Shown piece by piece: positions 47,134 to 59,747 of a stretch of 64,000 bases of DNA (the first letter of the stretch is position 1; the number at the start of each line of letters is the position of its first letter). The position numbers and the translations under genes are program-made. A model generated the notes under the pieces. The model saw nothing but the letters and a program-made list of their open reading frames with translations, was not told the origin of the DNA and searched no databases. Source of the stretch: Deinococcus radiopugnans ATCC 19172 (GTDB taxonomy: Bacteria; Deinococcota; Deinococci; Deinococcales; Deinococcaceae); assembly GCF_006335125.1 (NCBI RefSeq), contig NZ_VDMO01000006.1:124001-188000 (forward strand), written 5' to 3'.

Positions 47134-48131
47134 AGCGGTGCTCCGGTGTTCAGGGAGGCTCCCGGCTCGCCTCCGCCCGGGGGCAGCGGCGGCGCGACGG
47201 GCGTGCCATCCGGGTTCTGGTTCTCCTGCGGAGGGGTCCCAGGGTTGTCCGTGGGCGTCGTCGGCTGGGCGGGAGGGGGCGCCACAGGTGTCGCTGGCGT
47301 GGGCGTCGCGGCGGGCACGGTCTCAGTGGTGGGCTGATCTGTGCCGTCCTTGGCCTCTCCCTTGTCTTCCTGGCCGCCCGCTGGTGTCTCGGACATCACC
47401 GCCCCCGACATGAATTTGCCAGCCAGCAACTTGCCCGTGCCGTCGCGGGCCTCGTAGCCCAGTTTGGTGGCATTCAGGGTCACGGGCTTGGCCGGCTTGA
47501 CGCTGATCAGGGCGATCTGGACCCCGTTGCGCGGAATGGTCCTGAAGCCCAGGTCCACGGTCAAGACCTGACCCTGCTGATGCCAGAACAGCACGCCGCC
47601 CTGTCCTGCGGCCTGCACGCGGGTCACGCTGATCCCGGCGGGCAGTTCCCAGTTCAGGCGGGCGGCCCGCACGTTTCGGGGCGCGGTGATGGTCACCGGA
47701 ATGCGGGTCTCGCCGCGAATCTCCCCCGAGGGCAGCTTCGGCGCCAGCGAGAGCGGCGGCAGGGTGTTCACGTTGACCGTGTATTCCTTGCTGCGCGTGC
47801 TCAGGGTGGAATCGGTGACTTCCAGCGTGAACTTGTACGTGCCGGTGGCCGTGGGCGTGCCGCTCAGGCGCTGGCCGCTCAGCGTGATGCCGGGAGGCAG
47901 CGTGCCGCCCGCCACTTTCATGGTGTACGGCCCCGCACCGCCCGAGACATTCAGGTCGGCCTGGTATTCCTCGCCCTGATACATCACGGGCAGACCGGCG
48001 GCGCTGTCGGCAAAATACAGGATGTCCCGGCCACTTCCGGTGGATGTGCCGGTCACCGGCTGACCGCATCCAGCCACGGCGAGGCTCAGCGCCAGGGCCA
48101 GCGCGGGCCAGGTTGTGCGAACTCGCTTCAT
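47130..48131 (-). CDS. Lipoprotein with an Ig-like and a cohesin-like region
   Basis: 333 residues. Lipobox in LALALSLAVAGCGQP. Residues ~60-122 match the He_PIG/putative Ig motif GGTLPPGITLSGQRLSGTPTATGTYKF. Residues ~135-250 look like a cohesin: RIPVTITAPRNVRAARLNWELPAGISVT, GVLFWHQQGQVLTVDLG, NGVQIALISVK, VTLNATKLGYEARDG, the strand order and spacing of bacterial cohesins. The last ~70 residues are a Pro/Thr-rich surface linker. First gene of the operon with a dockerin protein downstream. The cohesin call is by pattern, not by search. Confidence 0.8.
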   Translation of the reverse strand: MKRVRTTWPALALALSLAVAGCGQPVTGTSTGSGRDILYFADSAAGLPVMYQGEEYQADLNVSGGAGPYTMKVAGGTLPPGITLSGQRLSGTPTATGTYKFTLEVTDSTLSTRSKEYTVNVNTLPPLSLAPKLPSGEIRGETRIPVTITAPRNVRAARLNWELPAGISVTRVQAAGQGGVLFWHQQGQVLTVDLGFRTIPRNGVQIALISVKPAKPVTLNATKLGYEARDGTGKLLAGKFMSGAVMSETPAGGQEDKGEAKDGTDQPTTETVPAATPTPATPVAPPPAQPTTPTDNPGTPPQENQNPDGTPVAPPLPPGGGEPGASLNTGAPL

Positions 48132-48138
48132 GCCTGCC

Positions 48139-48144
48139 AGTGTA
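48139..48144 (-). promoter_or_regulatory. -10 TACACT for the cohesin-like/dockerin operon
   Basis: TACACT ends 7 nt before ATG 48131. Confidence 0.55.
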
Positions 48145-48355
48145 AACGCCGCGCCGTGTCAGTCCCGTGAGTTTGCCGTGATTTACCGGAGGGTGGATGG
48201 GGGGGCACAGGCCATTCAGAGCTACACTAGCCGACCCTCTCCACGTAGTGGCCCCAGACTTTCCGGCCTCAGCGTGCGTGAACCATATCCCCCCACACCG
48301 ACCACCCGAACCACCGCCCCTCCTCTGTTTTTGGCGGCTGCCCTGGAGCCTGAAC

Positions 48356-49174
48356 GTGACTGACCTGAACGTCAATGCACAGTTGAGCCAGCCCGTCGGC
48401 ATCTTCGATGCGGGCCTGGGCAGCTACGACATCGTGCGGAAGGTCAGGGCCGCCTACCCTGCCCAGGACGTCCTCTATCTGGCCGACCGGGCCAGCTTTC
48501 CCTACGGTGCGAAAAGCGAGGCCGAGCTGACACACCGCCTGCTGGGGGCCATGAACTTTCTGGTGGGCCTGGGCGTGTCCTCCGTGATCGTGGCCTCCAA
48601 CGCCCCCACCATCACGGTGCTGCCCCAGCTGCGGCCAGGGTTCGGGCTGCCGGTGATGGGCGTGCATCCACCCATCCGGGCCGCCCTTCAGGCCACGGGG
48701 GAGAACGGGGTGGTGGCTGTCCTCGGGGCCAGGGTGCTGACCGACAGCGCCGCGCTGCGGGCCTACGTCGCCAGGGAGGCTGGAGAGGCCAGCAGCCGCG
48801 TCGTGTACAACGAGGCTGGCGGGCTGATTGATCTGGTGGAGACTGGACTGTTTCTGAGCGATCCAGCCACAACGCAGCGCATGGTCTCGGCGTTTGTGGC
48901 GGCGCTCAGGCCGCAGCATCCTGGGCTGGCGGGCGTGACCCTCTCCAGCACGCACCTGCCGTGGCTGGGTGATTTTTTCAGACAGGCGGCCCCAGCCCTT
49001 CAGGTGTTCGATCCAGCAGACGAGGTGGTGGGCCAGTTCGCCCCCTTCACGACTCGCGGCAGCGGCGAACTCGTCACGCTGGTTACGGAGAGTCCGCAAC
49101 AGCCTTTCCGTGAATTTCAGGAGCTGCTCAACCGTTTGGGCCTGAACCTCCAGCCCCGTGCCGTGCGGATTTAA
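48356..49174 (+). CDS. Glutamate racemase-like protein lacking both catalytic cysteines
   Basis: 272 residues from GTG 48356 (GGAG about 8 nt before). Aspartate/glutamate racemase fold: PVGIFDAGLGSYDIVRKV, DVLYLADRASFPYGAKSEAEL. In MurI the two catalytic cysteines lie in ACNTAS and GCTHYP; here the aligned positions read VASNAPTI and TLSSTHLPWL, so both are serine. Either it is not a racemase or it uses another chemistry. Promoter not clear. A usual MurI is not in the window. Confidence 0.85.
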   Translation: MTDLNVNAQLSQPVGIFDAGLGSYDIVRKVRAAYPAQDVLYLADRASFPYGAKSEAELTHRLLGAMNFLVGLGVSSVIVASNAPTITVLPQLRPGFGLPVMGVHPPIRAALQATGENGVVAVLGARVLTDSAALRAYVAREAGEASSRVVYNEAGGLIDLVETGLFLSDPATTQRMVSAFVAALRPQHPGLAGVTLSSTHLPWLGDFFRQAAPALQVFDPADEVVGQFAPFTTRGSGELVTLVTESPQQPFREFQELLNRLGLNLQPRAVRI

Positions 49175-49241
49175 GGACGATCTCTCCCCCGTTTCCACGC
49201 CACTTCGGCGCACCAGCCACGGTCTTTTTCTGCCCATGCTC

Positions 49242-49247
49242 TAGACT
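49242..49247 (+). promoter_or_regulatory. -10 TAGACT for the M16 peptidase gene
   Basis: TAGACT ends 7 nt before ATG 49255. Confidence 0.55.
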
Positions 49248-49254
49248 CGCCGTC

Positions 49255-52176
<2,922 letters not shown>

Positions 52177-52233
52177 ACTGGGCGGGGGGTCATCCCCCAT
52201 TGCCTGATCCAAGGGTGAGAAAAACGCACGGCC

Positions 52234-52265
52234 GGCCTGAATGGAAGCGGGACTTCATTCAGGCC
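52234..52265. other. Hairpin between the peptidase and lipoprotein genes
   Basis: GGCCTGAATG and CATTCAGGCC, perfect 10-bp arms around 12 nt. No T run; could be a weak terminator or the operator of the lipoprotein gene. Confidence 0.4.
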
Positions 52266-52286
52266 GCCGGCTGTCAGGCTACGGGT

Positions 52287-53024
52287 ATGTTCAATCAAAC
52301 CAACCTGAAACGGCCCGCCGCCTCTTTCACCGCCGTCATTGGTCTGAGCCTGCTGCTGAGCGCCTGCGGGGGCGGCGGCACCGTGACCCCCGAACCCGAC
52401 CCGAAACCAGATCCGAAGCCCACTGAGCAGGTGGGGCTGATCAAGGGGCAGATCGTGCCTAAACTGAGCGCCAAGGTCCGTGCCGAGGCGCCCAAGATTT
52501 CTACCGAGGTCAGTGCGGAAGGGAAGTTCGATCTGAAGCTTCCAGACGCTGACTCCATGAGCACCACCTATCAAACCGATCTGATCAAGGCCACCGAACT
52601 GTTCGGCCTGTGTGATGACAAGACCCAGACCGACGCGCCCGCCTCACTGCGCGTCCTGGCCATCAACAAGCTGCGCCTGGACGACAACGCGATCATCATT
52701 GCGCCGGTCAACCAGAATCCGGACATCTACAGCTACAAATCCTGGGTGTTTTCCGAGGTGGACGCCGCGTTCAGCTTTAAGGGCAATTGCGTGGGCCTGG
52801 ACGAGGTGACGGCCAACGTGGTTCTCAAGCGCGGCTGGAACGTCTTTGACGCGCAGATCAACACCAAGACCAAGAAAACCACCTACGAGCTGGCCGCCAC
52901 GCCCAAACCCGAGGCCACCGAGTACAGCGCGTGGGTGAAGTCGGGCGGCGGTACGCCCGCTCAGACGCTGGGCTACAACATTCTCGAACCCTGGAAGAAC
53001 CTGCCCCAGTACCGCAACCGCTAA
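52287..53024 (+). CDS. Lipoprotein of unknown function
   Basis: 245 residues from ATG 52287. Signal and lipobox FTAVIGLSLLLSACGGGG, a Pro-Asp-Lys repeat linker (PEPDPKPDPKP), then a ~180-residue domain: VGLIKGQIVPKLSAKV, TELFGLCDDKT, FSFKGNCVGL (two Cys) and VVLKRGWNVFDAQI. Not recognised. Ends before a strong terminator that also serves the tRNA-Asn copy on the other strand. Confidence 0.85.
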   Translation: MFNQTNLKRPAASFTAVIGLSLLLSACGGGGTVTPEPDPKPDPKPTEQVGLIKGQIVPKLSAKVRAEAPKISTEVSAEGKFDLKLPDADSMSTTYQTDLIKATELFGLCDDKTQTDAPASLRVLAINKLRLDDNAIIIAPVNQNPDIYSYKSWVFSEVDAAFSFKGNCVGLDEVTANVVLKRGWNVFDAQINTKTKKTTYELAATPKPEATEYSAWVKSGGGTPAQTLGYNILEPWKNLPQYRNR

Positions 53025-53037
53025 CCTTCAGGACGGC

Positions 53038-53067
53038 AAAAGCCCCCGCACGTATGCGGGGGCTTTT
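53038..53067. terminator. Bidirectional terminator between lipoprotein and tRNA copy
   Basis: AAAAGCCCCCGCA and TGCGGGGGCTTTT, perfect 13-bp arms and a 4-nt loop, T/A runs on both sides. On the minus strand it directly follows the truncated tRNA-Asn and was probably the original tRNA terminator before the island inserted. Confidence 0.9.
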
Positions 53068-53070
53068 CTC

Positions 53071-53137
53071 TTGGCTCGGCAGTTAGGGGTCAAACCTACG
53101 ACCATTCGATTAACAGTCGAACGCTCTGCCACTGAGC
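53071..53137 (-). pseudogene. Truncated tRNA-Asn copy, distal attachment site of the island
   Basis: Matches the 3' 67 nt of the tRNA-Asn at 59748-59822 in the same orientation (from the D-arm GCTCAGTGG through anticodon GTT to CCA), with two substitutions, one of them changing the T-loop TTCGA to TTTGA. The 5' acceptor strand is missing and replaced by unrelated sequence, so it cannot fold as a tRNA. This is the usual mark left by a tyrosine-integrase element that entered the tRNA gene. Confidence 0.85.
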
Positions 53138-53409
53138 CTGAAAACCTCGTCTCAGACAGCATATTCGGGCACCTTGCGATTGTCAAGTTTCCACAGGAGC
53201 ACCTGACCTACGGGTGGGGGTTCAGGCCTCAGTCCAGCCCGCAAGATCCGATCCCATCACGCCTGCTCCACTCCAGCACCTCCAGGCAACCGTGAACCTT
53301 TGCCCTCCTGACAGTTACCGCATAGGCGGCTCGGAAATGGTGGCCTCTCTCCTCGCCTGCGCTGGTGAACCCACCAGCGATACGGCCCACCCCAACTTCG
53401 GCAACAGCA

Positions 53410-53454
53410 GCCAGACCATGGGCCTGCAGCCCGATCTGCGGTCTGGCGCTTTTT
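53410..53454 (+). terminator. Isolated terminator-like hairpin in the island
   Basis: 8-bp perfect arms, 22-nt loop, then GCTTTTT; no gene upstream on this strand is recognisable. Confidence 0.5.
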
Positions 53455-53468
53455 AAGTGGGTCTGGAA

Positions 53469-53500
53469 TAAGAAATCAAGGCCGCCTTCGGGCTGCTTTC
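53469..53500 (-). terminator. Terminator of the GAF-GGDEF gene, repeat of the one at 55363
   Basis: On the minus strand GCAGCC-CGAA-GGCGGC followed by CTTGATTTCTT. About 32 nt nearly identical to 55363-55394. Confidence 0.6.
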
Positions 53501-53585
53501 TACCGGTCGGCTGCCCACCAGCGGCGTCTGTGCCTTTGACTCTGTGCGCCGAAGACCTGGCGCCGTCTCGGACTCGTTCACTCCG

Positions 53586-55118
53586 TCATTGCAGATGAAG
53601 CGCCGCAGTGTGCTGCCGCACCTCCTGTCGGCGGCGCTTGACCACAGACATGCGTTCATCTGCCAGCTTCAGCAGCGCTTCGCCCACCCCTTCACTGCTG
53701 TGCGCGGCTCCCACACTCACCCCCTGCAAGGCGCCCACCTGACGGGCCGCCAGCACCGCCGTATCCACCGCGTCGTGGACAGCCTCCTCATCGAGGTCGT
53801 CCAGCACCACGAACCCGTCGCCGCACAGTCGGTAGACCTCGCCCGCCTGGCCCAGTTCCACCTTCAGGGTGCGGGCGAACACCTGAAGCAGCTTGTCGCC
53901 TTGGTCAAGGCCCTCACGGTCGTTAACCATTTTCAATCCGTCCAGGTCCAGCGTGGCCAGCAGGTAGGGGCGGCCGTCCAGATGACGCTGGATCAGGTCC
54001 TGGTACAGGGCGCGGCGGTTGAGAAGCCCCGTCAGCGGGTCTCTGCGGGCCTGTTGGGAGGCCAGCTCAGCTTCCAGTCGCCGGTCCAGGGCGCTGCGCA
54101 GGCTGCGTCCTGTCGCCTCCAGCAGCGCCTGATCACTGCCCCGCCAGGACATGACCGGGTTGTCCCGCAGCCGCATGGCCATCAGCACCGAGGTCGCCCC
54201 GCTGCGTACGCCCAGGGGCACCCAGGCAGTCTGGTGGACCCCGGCGGCCACCACTGCGCCCAGCGCGCCGGGGAAGGCCGGATAATTGTCGACATACAGA
54301 GGCCGGGTCAGGTCGCTGAGGGTGGTCGTGACCGAGTTGGAGCAGTCGGGCAGATGACCGGGCAGGGGCTGCGCGGCACGGGAGACCCGGGAAGATTCGT
54401 ACGCCGCTTCCACCTGTAACACCTTGCCGTCGAAGAGCAGCAGGCCGATGTAGTCGGCGTTCAGAACGTCACCCAGCAGGTCCGAGGCGCTCAGGAGCAT
54501 GTCTTCCGGTGACAGGTTCTGATCCATCAGCCTCGCGACGCCCTCCAGCACCCACGTCTGGTCCAGCCCGCGTTGCAGCTCGACGCTGCGGCGTTGCTGG
54601 ACGTCGTGTCCACGGTCCAGCGCTGAGATGCAGGCGCGCAGCTCCAGCTCGTCCATCACCAGCGCGGCGAGGGCTTGCAGGTCTTGCAAGTTCTCCTGGG
54701 TCAGCGGGTGGGGCTGGTGGTCCGTGACGCACAGCGTCCCGATGCGGTGCCCGGCCGGGGTGACCAGGGGTGCCCCCGCGTACATGTGCACTCGCGGTTC
54801 GCTCATGAGCCCCGGGGACTGGGCGAAGCGTGGGTCGGCGTGCAGATGCTCGATGACCAGCGGCTCCGCCTGCAGGATGGTCCAGGCACAGATGGAGGCG
54901 TCTCGCGGCGTGGTGGTCTCACATACACCGTAGGTGGACTTGCTCCACTGGCGGGACTGGTCCACGAAGTTGATGGCCGCCGCCGGGGTGCCCAGCAGGC
55001 GGGCGGCCAGCCGGGTGATGCAGTTAAAGGCGTCCTCGGCGGGCGTGTCGAGGATCTCATAGTGCGCCAGGTTCAGCAGGCGGTCGTACTCGTCGGACGG
55101 AAGCGGAGCGCCGGTCAT
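53586..55118 (-). CDS. GAF protein with degenerate GGDEF domain
   Basis: 510 residues, no membrane helix. GAF 1 at ~20-165 (INFVDQSRQWSKSTYG, RDASICAWTILQAEPLVI, AGAPLVTPAGHRIGTLCVTD), a coiled linker, a second GAF-like domain ~195-350, then GGDEF from ~355: RRDPLTGLLNRRALYQDL, ATLDLDGLKMVNDREGLDQGD, but the signature reads CGDGF where GGDEF is expected. The changed Gly and Glu argue against cyclase activity; it may bind GTP or act as a sensor. Lies in the island, upstream of the same terminator module as the kinase. Confidence 0.9.
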   Translation of the reverse strand: MTGAPLPSDEYDRLLNLAHYEILDTPAEDAFNCITRLAARLLGTPAAAINFVDQSRQWSKSTYGVCETTTPRDASICAWTILQAEPLVIEHLHADPRFAQSPGLMSEPRVHMYAGAPLVTPAGHRIGTLCVTDHQPHPLTQENLQDLQALAALVMDELELRACISALDRGHDVQQRRSVELQRGLDQTWVLEGVARLMDQNLSPEDMLLSASDLLGDVLNADYIGLLLFDGKVLQVEAAYESSRVSRAAQPLPGHLPDCSNSVTTTLSDLTRPLYVDNYPAFPGALGAVVAAGVHQTAWVPLGVRSGATSVLMAMRLRDNPVMSWRGSDQALLEATGRSLRSALDRRLEAELASQQARRDPLTGLLNRRALYQDLIQRHLDGRPYLLATLDLDGLKMVNDREGLDQGDKLLQVFARTLKVELGQAGEVYRLCGDGFVVLDDLDEEAVHDAVDTAVLAARQVGALQGVSVGAAHSSEGVGEALLKLADERMSVVKRRRQEVRQHTAALHLQ

Positions 55119-55509
55119 AGGGGTCAGCCTGTCAGCCCAGCTCTTGCGGCGCTCTGACAGGGCCTGCTCATGAGTGGGGGGCTGTTTGATTCGGTAGGCA
55201 CGGGGGCCAGCGCAATGTCACCGGAGTGCATAGGAGCGGTGTCTATGTGGTACACCCAGCCCACGGTGGGGAGGCAGGAACGCCATGCAGGACGGGGCCT
55301 GCGAGGTCCGCGGCGGCGCCCGACTGCATAGCTTGACGCGCCCCGCATTCCGGGTTATCTTTAAGAAATCAAGGCGGCCTTCGGGCCGCTTCTTCCATGT
55401 CTGGCGCAGCCGGTCATGCCCAGGCTCGAGGGTCAGCGTCACGCGAACGCGGACGACGCCACCACCGTCAAAGAGTCGGTGGTTGGGCTGGGTTTGCCGT
55501 CCGCCAGCC
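55119..55509. other. Intergenic region between the two island signalling genes
   Basis: 391 nt. It holds the minus-strand terminator of the histidine kinase gene (55363-55394) and a weak dyad ACCACCG/CGGTGGT near 55470-55490. No promoter for the GGDEF gene stands out and no gene is visible. Confidence 0.5.
55363..55394 (-). terminator. Terminator of the histidine kinase gene
   Basis: On the minus strand GCGGCC-CGAA-GGCCGC followed by CTTGATTTCTT; about 115 nt after the kinase stop. Confidence 0.7.
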
Positions 55510-57270
<1,761 letters not shown>

Positions 57271-57278
57271 TGCCCGCC

Positions 57279-57284
57279 ACTATA
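57279..57284 (-). promoter_or_regulatory. -10 TATAGT for the histidine kinase gene
   Basis: TATAGT ends 8 nt before ATG 57270. Confidence 0.55.
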
Positions 57285-57821
57285 AGGCGCGCCCACAAGG
57301 TGGCTTGCATGCAGAGTCACATCCGCTTGAGCAGGGCTGAGCGTCATGACGCTCGACCGATCTGCACCGCGCGGACCACCCCCCCCGAGAGCTGGCTGTG
57401 CGGTGACGTCAAGGCCGGGGCGGTTGAGACGATGACCACGGTGGGCCTGACGAAGGTCGCCGGCAAGCGAGACGGACCTGAAGTCTGCGGCCACCAGAGA
57501 GCAGGTCAATGGCGCCTGCGTGGAGTCCATCAAGCTCTACCAGACGAAAAGAGTGTTGGTCACCCGGAAGGAGAACCAGGGGCACGGCGATTGCGAGAGG
57601 CGGCCCCATCTTCTGGCGGACTGATCCTGATGGACATGCCGGAGCGGTGAGCCCTCCGTTAAGGGTGTGGAGACGGTCAGCACACCAAGGGCTGACAATG
57701 CCGGGGCATCATCTGACCCGATCTGGCAGGCGTGGGGCTAGGCCCTCCTGGGCAGATCAGGGGAGCGCTGCCCACCCCTCCACCAACGGGCCGCGCGAGT
57801 GGGTCTTTGTCGGCCACTGGA

Positions 57822-57852
57822 GGGTTCGAGTCCTTCCGCCCACCACCACATT
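57822..57852 (+). other. tRNA or tmRNA 3'-end-like fragment
   Basis: GAGGG-TTCGAGT-CCTTC forms a T-arm, then CGCCCACCACCA resembles an acceptor end with CCA, one nt longer than normal. No matching 5' acceptor strand (GTGGGCG or GGTGGGC) lies within tRNA distance. Could be an old attachment-site scar. Confidence 0.4.
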
Positions 57853-57861
57853 CCGAGAACG

Positions 57862-57895
57862 CCAGAGGCGCAGTTGTCGCTTCTGGCCTCTTTTC
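57862..57895 (+). terminator. Terminator after the tRNA-like fragment
   Basis: GCCAGAGGCG pairs with CGCTTCTGGC (one G-T) around 7 nt, followed by CTCTTTTCT. Confidence 0.6.
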
Positions 57896-58184
57896 TGGAC
57901 TCTGGACGGCCAGGACTCGTAACACAGGACAGCGTTCCGGGGTGGATAGGCAGGAAGACGCTGGGCCACCGCGAGACCCGGCGAAGTTCTTGCCGTGTTG
58001 CACCCGAAGGCCCCAGGCGTGTCCCCGGACCAGAGGAGTGAAGGGACGGGAACCGGCGGCTCGCGCGAGAACAGCCGCGCGGTCCCAAACTCCTCGGGAC
58101 ACACACGGGTCTGCCCTGGGTCCGGCCTGCGGCCATGTCGTCCCGATGCGTGGCCGTGCGAGTCACCTCAGGCTTCTCTGGCAG

Positions 58185-59219
58185 TCAGTTCGCGGGCTTG
58201 ACCGGCAGCGGCTCGTAGACCTTCTTGGTGCTGCCGTTGCTGAAGGTGAGGCTGGCCGTGACGTTGATGCTGGTGTACACCCGGTCGGCCCGCGCCCGCA
58301 CGTTCAGCGGCAGGGTGAAGACCAGGTTGTTGCCGCTGCTGCGGTACGTCGTGACCGGCCCGCCGTTGGACGGCCAGACGTCGGCATTGTCCAGGATGAG
58401 CTTGCCGGTGCGGCCCGCCTCGCGGTACTCCAACTCGTAGCGGAAGACGGCACTCACCGGCTGCGCGCCATTCGGGACCGTCTCGATGACCAGATCACAC
58501 AGGTGGGCGCGTCCGGCCACCAGCCCAGTGCGCACCACGCCGCTGCCCACGTCCCGGCAGGTGGTGAAGTACCAGCGCGTGAACTTGGGCGCGGCAGCGC
58601 CGGAAATCGGGGTGAGCAGCACGTTGGGCGTGGACTGGCTCGCGCTGGCTCTTGACGGCCCTGCCGCGCAGCCGTTGATCTGCCGCCACGCGGTGGCAAA
58701 GCCGCCTGCGGGGAACGTGTAGGTCAGCGCCTGCCCGCCCGAGGAGCGGTTGACGCGGACCACCAGCCGCTTGCCGCCCACCAGCCCACCCACCACCTGG
58801 CGCACGGCGCCACTGTTGATCGCGAGGGCAGTCGTTCTGACGTTGTCGTTCTGATCGACGACAGTGTTCAGGTCCCGGCTGGCCAGCACGATGGGTGCGT
58901 CGCTGCCCAGGCGCATGGTCACGGCAGGCATCAGGTCGAGCTCGGCGTCCTGTTCGCTGAGCAGGACGTTTTTGGAGTTGAGCGAGGCCCACAGCTCGGG
59001 AGTCTCCCGGTTCGTGCAGCGGAACGTGATGAAGGTCTGCTCGGTCTGGTCATTGACCTCGTAGACGATCACGAAGCTGGTGTTGACGTCGGTGATGGGA
59101 TCGGTGCGGCTGGAGTAGTAGGTCTGCGTGCCGGGCACCCGGTCGATGGCCTGCCCGGTTCCCAGCGCCAGGGCGGCCAGCAGGGCTGCCCCTCGGCCCC
59201 AGAAGCGCATGTTGGTCAT
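58185..59219 (-). CDS. Secreted protein of unknown function on the island
   Basis: 344 residues; signal peptide MRFWGRGAALLAALALGTGQA (the ATG at 59219 adds MTN; 59210 is an alternative). The mature protein is beta-rich: TSFVIVYEVNDQTEQTFITFRC, LVVRVNRSSGGQALTYTFPAGG, LVIETVPNGAQPVSAVFRYELEYRE, NLVFTLPLNVRARADRVYTSINV. Four cysteines could form two disulfides. No family recognised. It separates the integrase remnant from decayed DNA and may be the island's surviving cargo. Confidence 0.8.
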   Translation of the reverse strand: MTNMRFWGRGAALLAALALGTGQAIDRVPGTQTYYSSRTDPITDVNTSFVIVYEVNDQTEQTFITFRCTNRETPELWASLNSKNVLLSEQDAELDLMPAVTMRLGSDAPIVLASRDLNTVVDQNDNVRTTALAINSGAVRQVVGGLVGGKRLVVRVNRSSGGQALTYTFPAGGFATAWRQINGCAAGPSRASASQSTPNVLLTPISGAAAPKFTRWYFTTCRDVGSGVVRTGLVAGRAHLCDLVIETVPNGAQPVSAVFRYELEYREAGRTGKLILDNADVWPSNGGPVTTYRSSGNNLVFTLPLNVRARADRVYTSINVTASLTFSNGSTKKVYEPLPVKPAN

Positions 59220-59289
59220 GCGGCCATGATGCCCGCCATGCTGGGCCTGGGCAAGCAGATTTACTGGCCGCTGGTGGGGGTGTTGAGGC

Positions 59290-59622
59290 TCTGCTGCGGC
59301 GGCGGTCCACCCGGGGCATCTCCAGCCGCCTGACCGGGTTGACGCTGAGCAGCTCTTCCTTGAAGGCCCAGGTCAGCAGCGCACGCAAGAACCGGGCATG
59401 AACATGCACCCCGCCAGGAGCAGGCCCGTCAGCTTTAAGTTGGCGCAGAAAGGCCCACAGGTGTTACACAGTCAGAGCGTCGGCGTCTTGCGGAAGGCTA
59501 TGCGCCTCCACGAACCGCCCGAACACCGTCTGGGTATTGGCGTAGTACCGCAGGGTGGCTGGGGTGCGGCGACGGGCCTGAAGATGGAAGAAGAACTGCT
59601 GCCAGAGTTCGTCGGTGGTCAT
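59290..59622 (-). pseudogene. Tyrosine recombinase/integrase remnant
   Basis: From ATG 59622 (AAGGAG before it) a core-binding SAM-like domain: LWQQFFFHLQARRRTPATLRYY, an in-frame TAA at 59464-59466, then in the same frame LWAFLRQLKADGP, FLRALLTWAFKEELLSVNPVRRLEMPRV. The catalytic C-terminal domain with the Arg, His and Tyr residues is missing. Its 5' end lies about 125 nt from the intact tRNA-Asn, the usual place for an element's integrase. Confidence 0.8.
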
Positions 59623-59712
59623 ACCGGCTCCTTCTGACGGGGTGTGCACAGACCCTCTGAGGAGCGCACGACCACGGACGCAGCCGAGGTGTCGTCCCTC
59701 GAGGTACACAAC

Positions 59713-59738
59713 AAAAAAACCCCGTCACCGACGAGGTT
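59713..59738 (-). terminator. Terminator after the intact tRNA-Asn
   Basis: On the minus strand AACCTCGT and ACGGGGTT arms (one T-G pair) then seven T. It lies inside the island end, so the element supplied a new terminator to the tRNA. Confidence 0.75.
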
Positions 59739-59747
59739 TCCTTCATT

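Larger units (their letters stand above)
53138..53585. other. Left end of the island, no intact gene
   Basis: 448 nt without a credible gene. A plus-strand terminator-like hairpin (GCCAGACC/GGTCTGGC then GCTTTTT) lies at 53410-53454, and a minus-strand terminator for the GGDEF gene at about 53469-53500. The rest looks like decayed sequence. Confidence 0.5.
57285..58184. other. Decayed island DNA with a tRNA 3'-end-like fragment
   Basis: About 900 nt with no intact gene. 57400-57625 on the plus strand reads like a frameshifted protein remnant (VETMTTVGLTKVAGK in one frame, TDLKSAATREQVNGACVES in another), family unknown. 57822-57852 resembles a tRNA T-arm and acceptor end (see separate entry) and is followed by a terminator at 57862-57895. 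The remaining ~290 nt show nothing. Confidence 0.45.

Noticed and set aside
53071..53137. A second functional tRNA-Asn
   Set aside because: No 5' acceptor strand, and the T-loop has lost the TTC; kept as a truncated copy.
53214..53456. An 80-residue plus-strand open frame ending at the terminator 53410-53454
   Set aside because: No ribosome site, no homology recognised; may be the end of a lost gene but not supportable.
57732..58655. A 307-residue plus-strand open frame
   Set aside because: Runs antisense into the secreted protein gene and has shadow composition.
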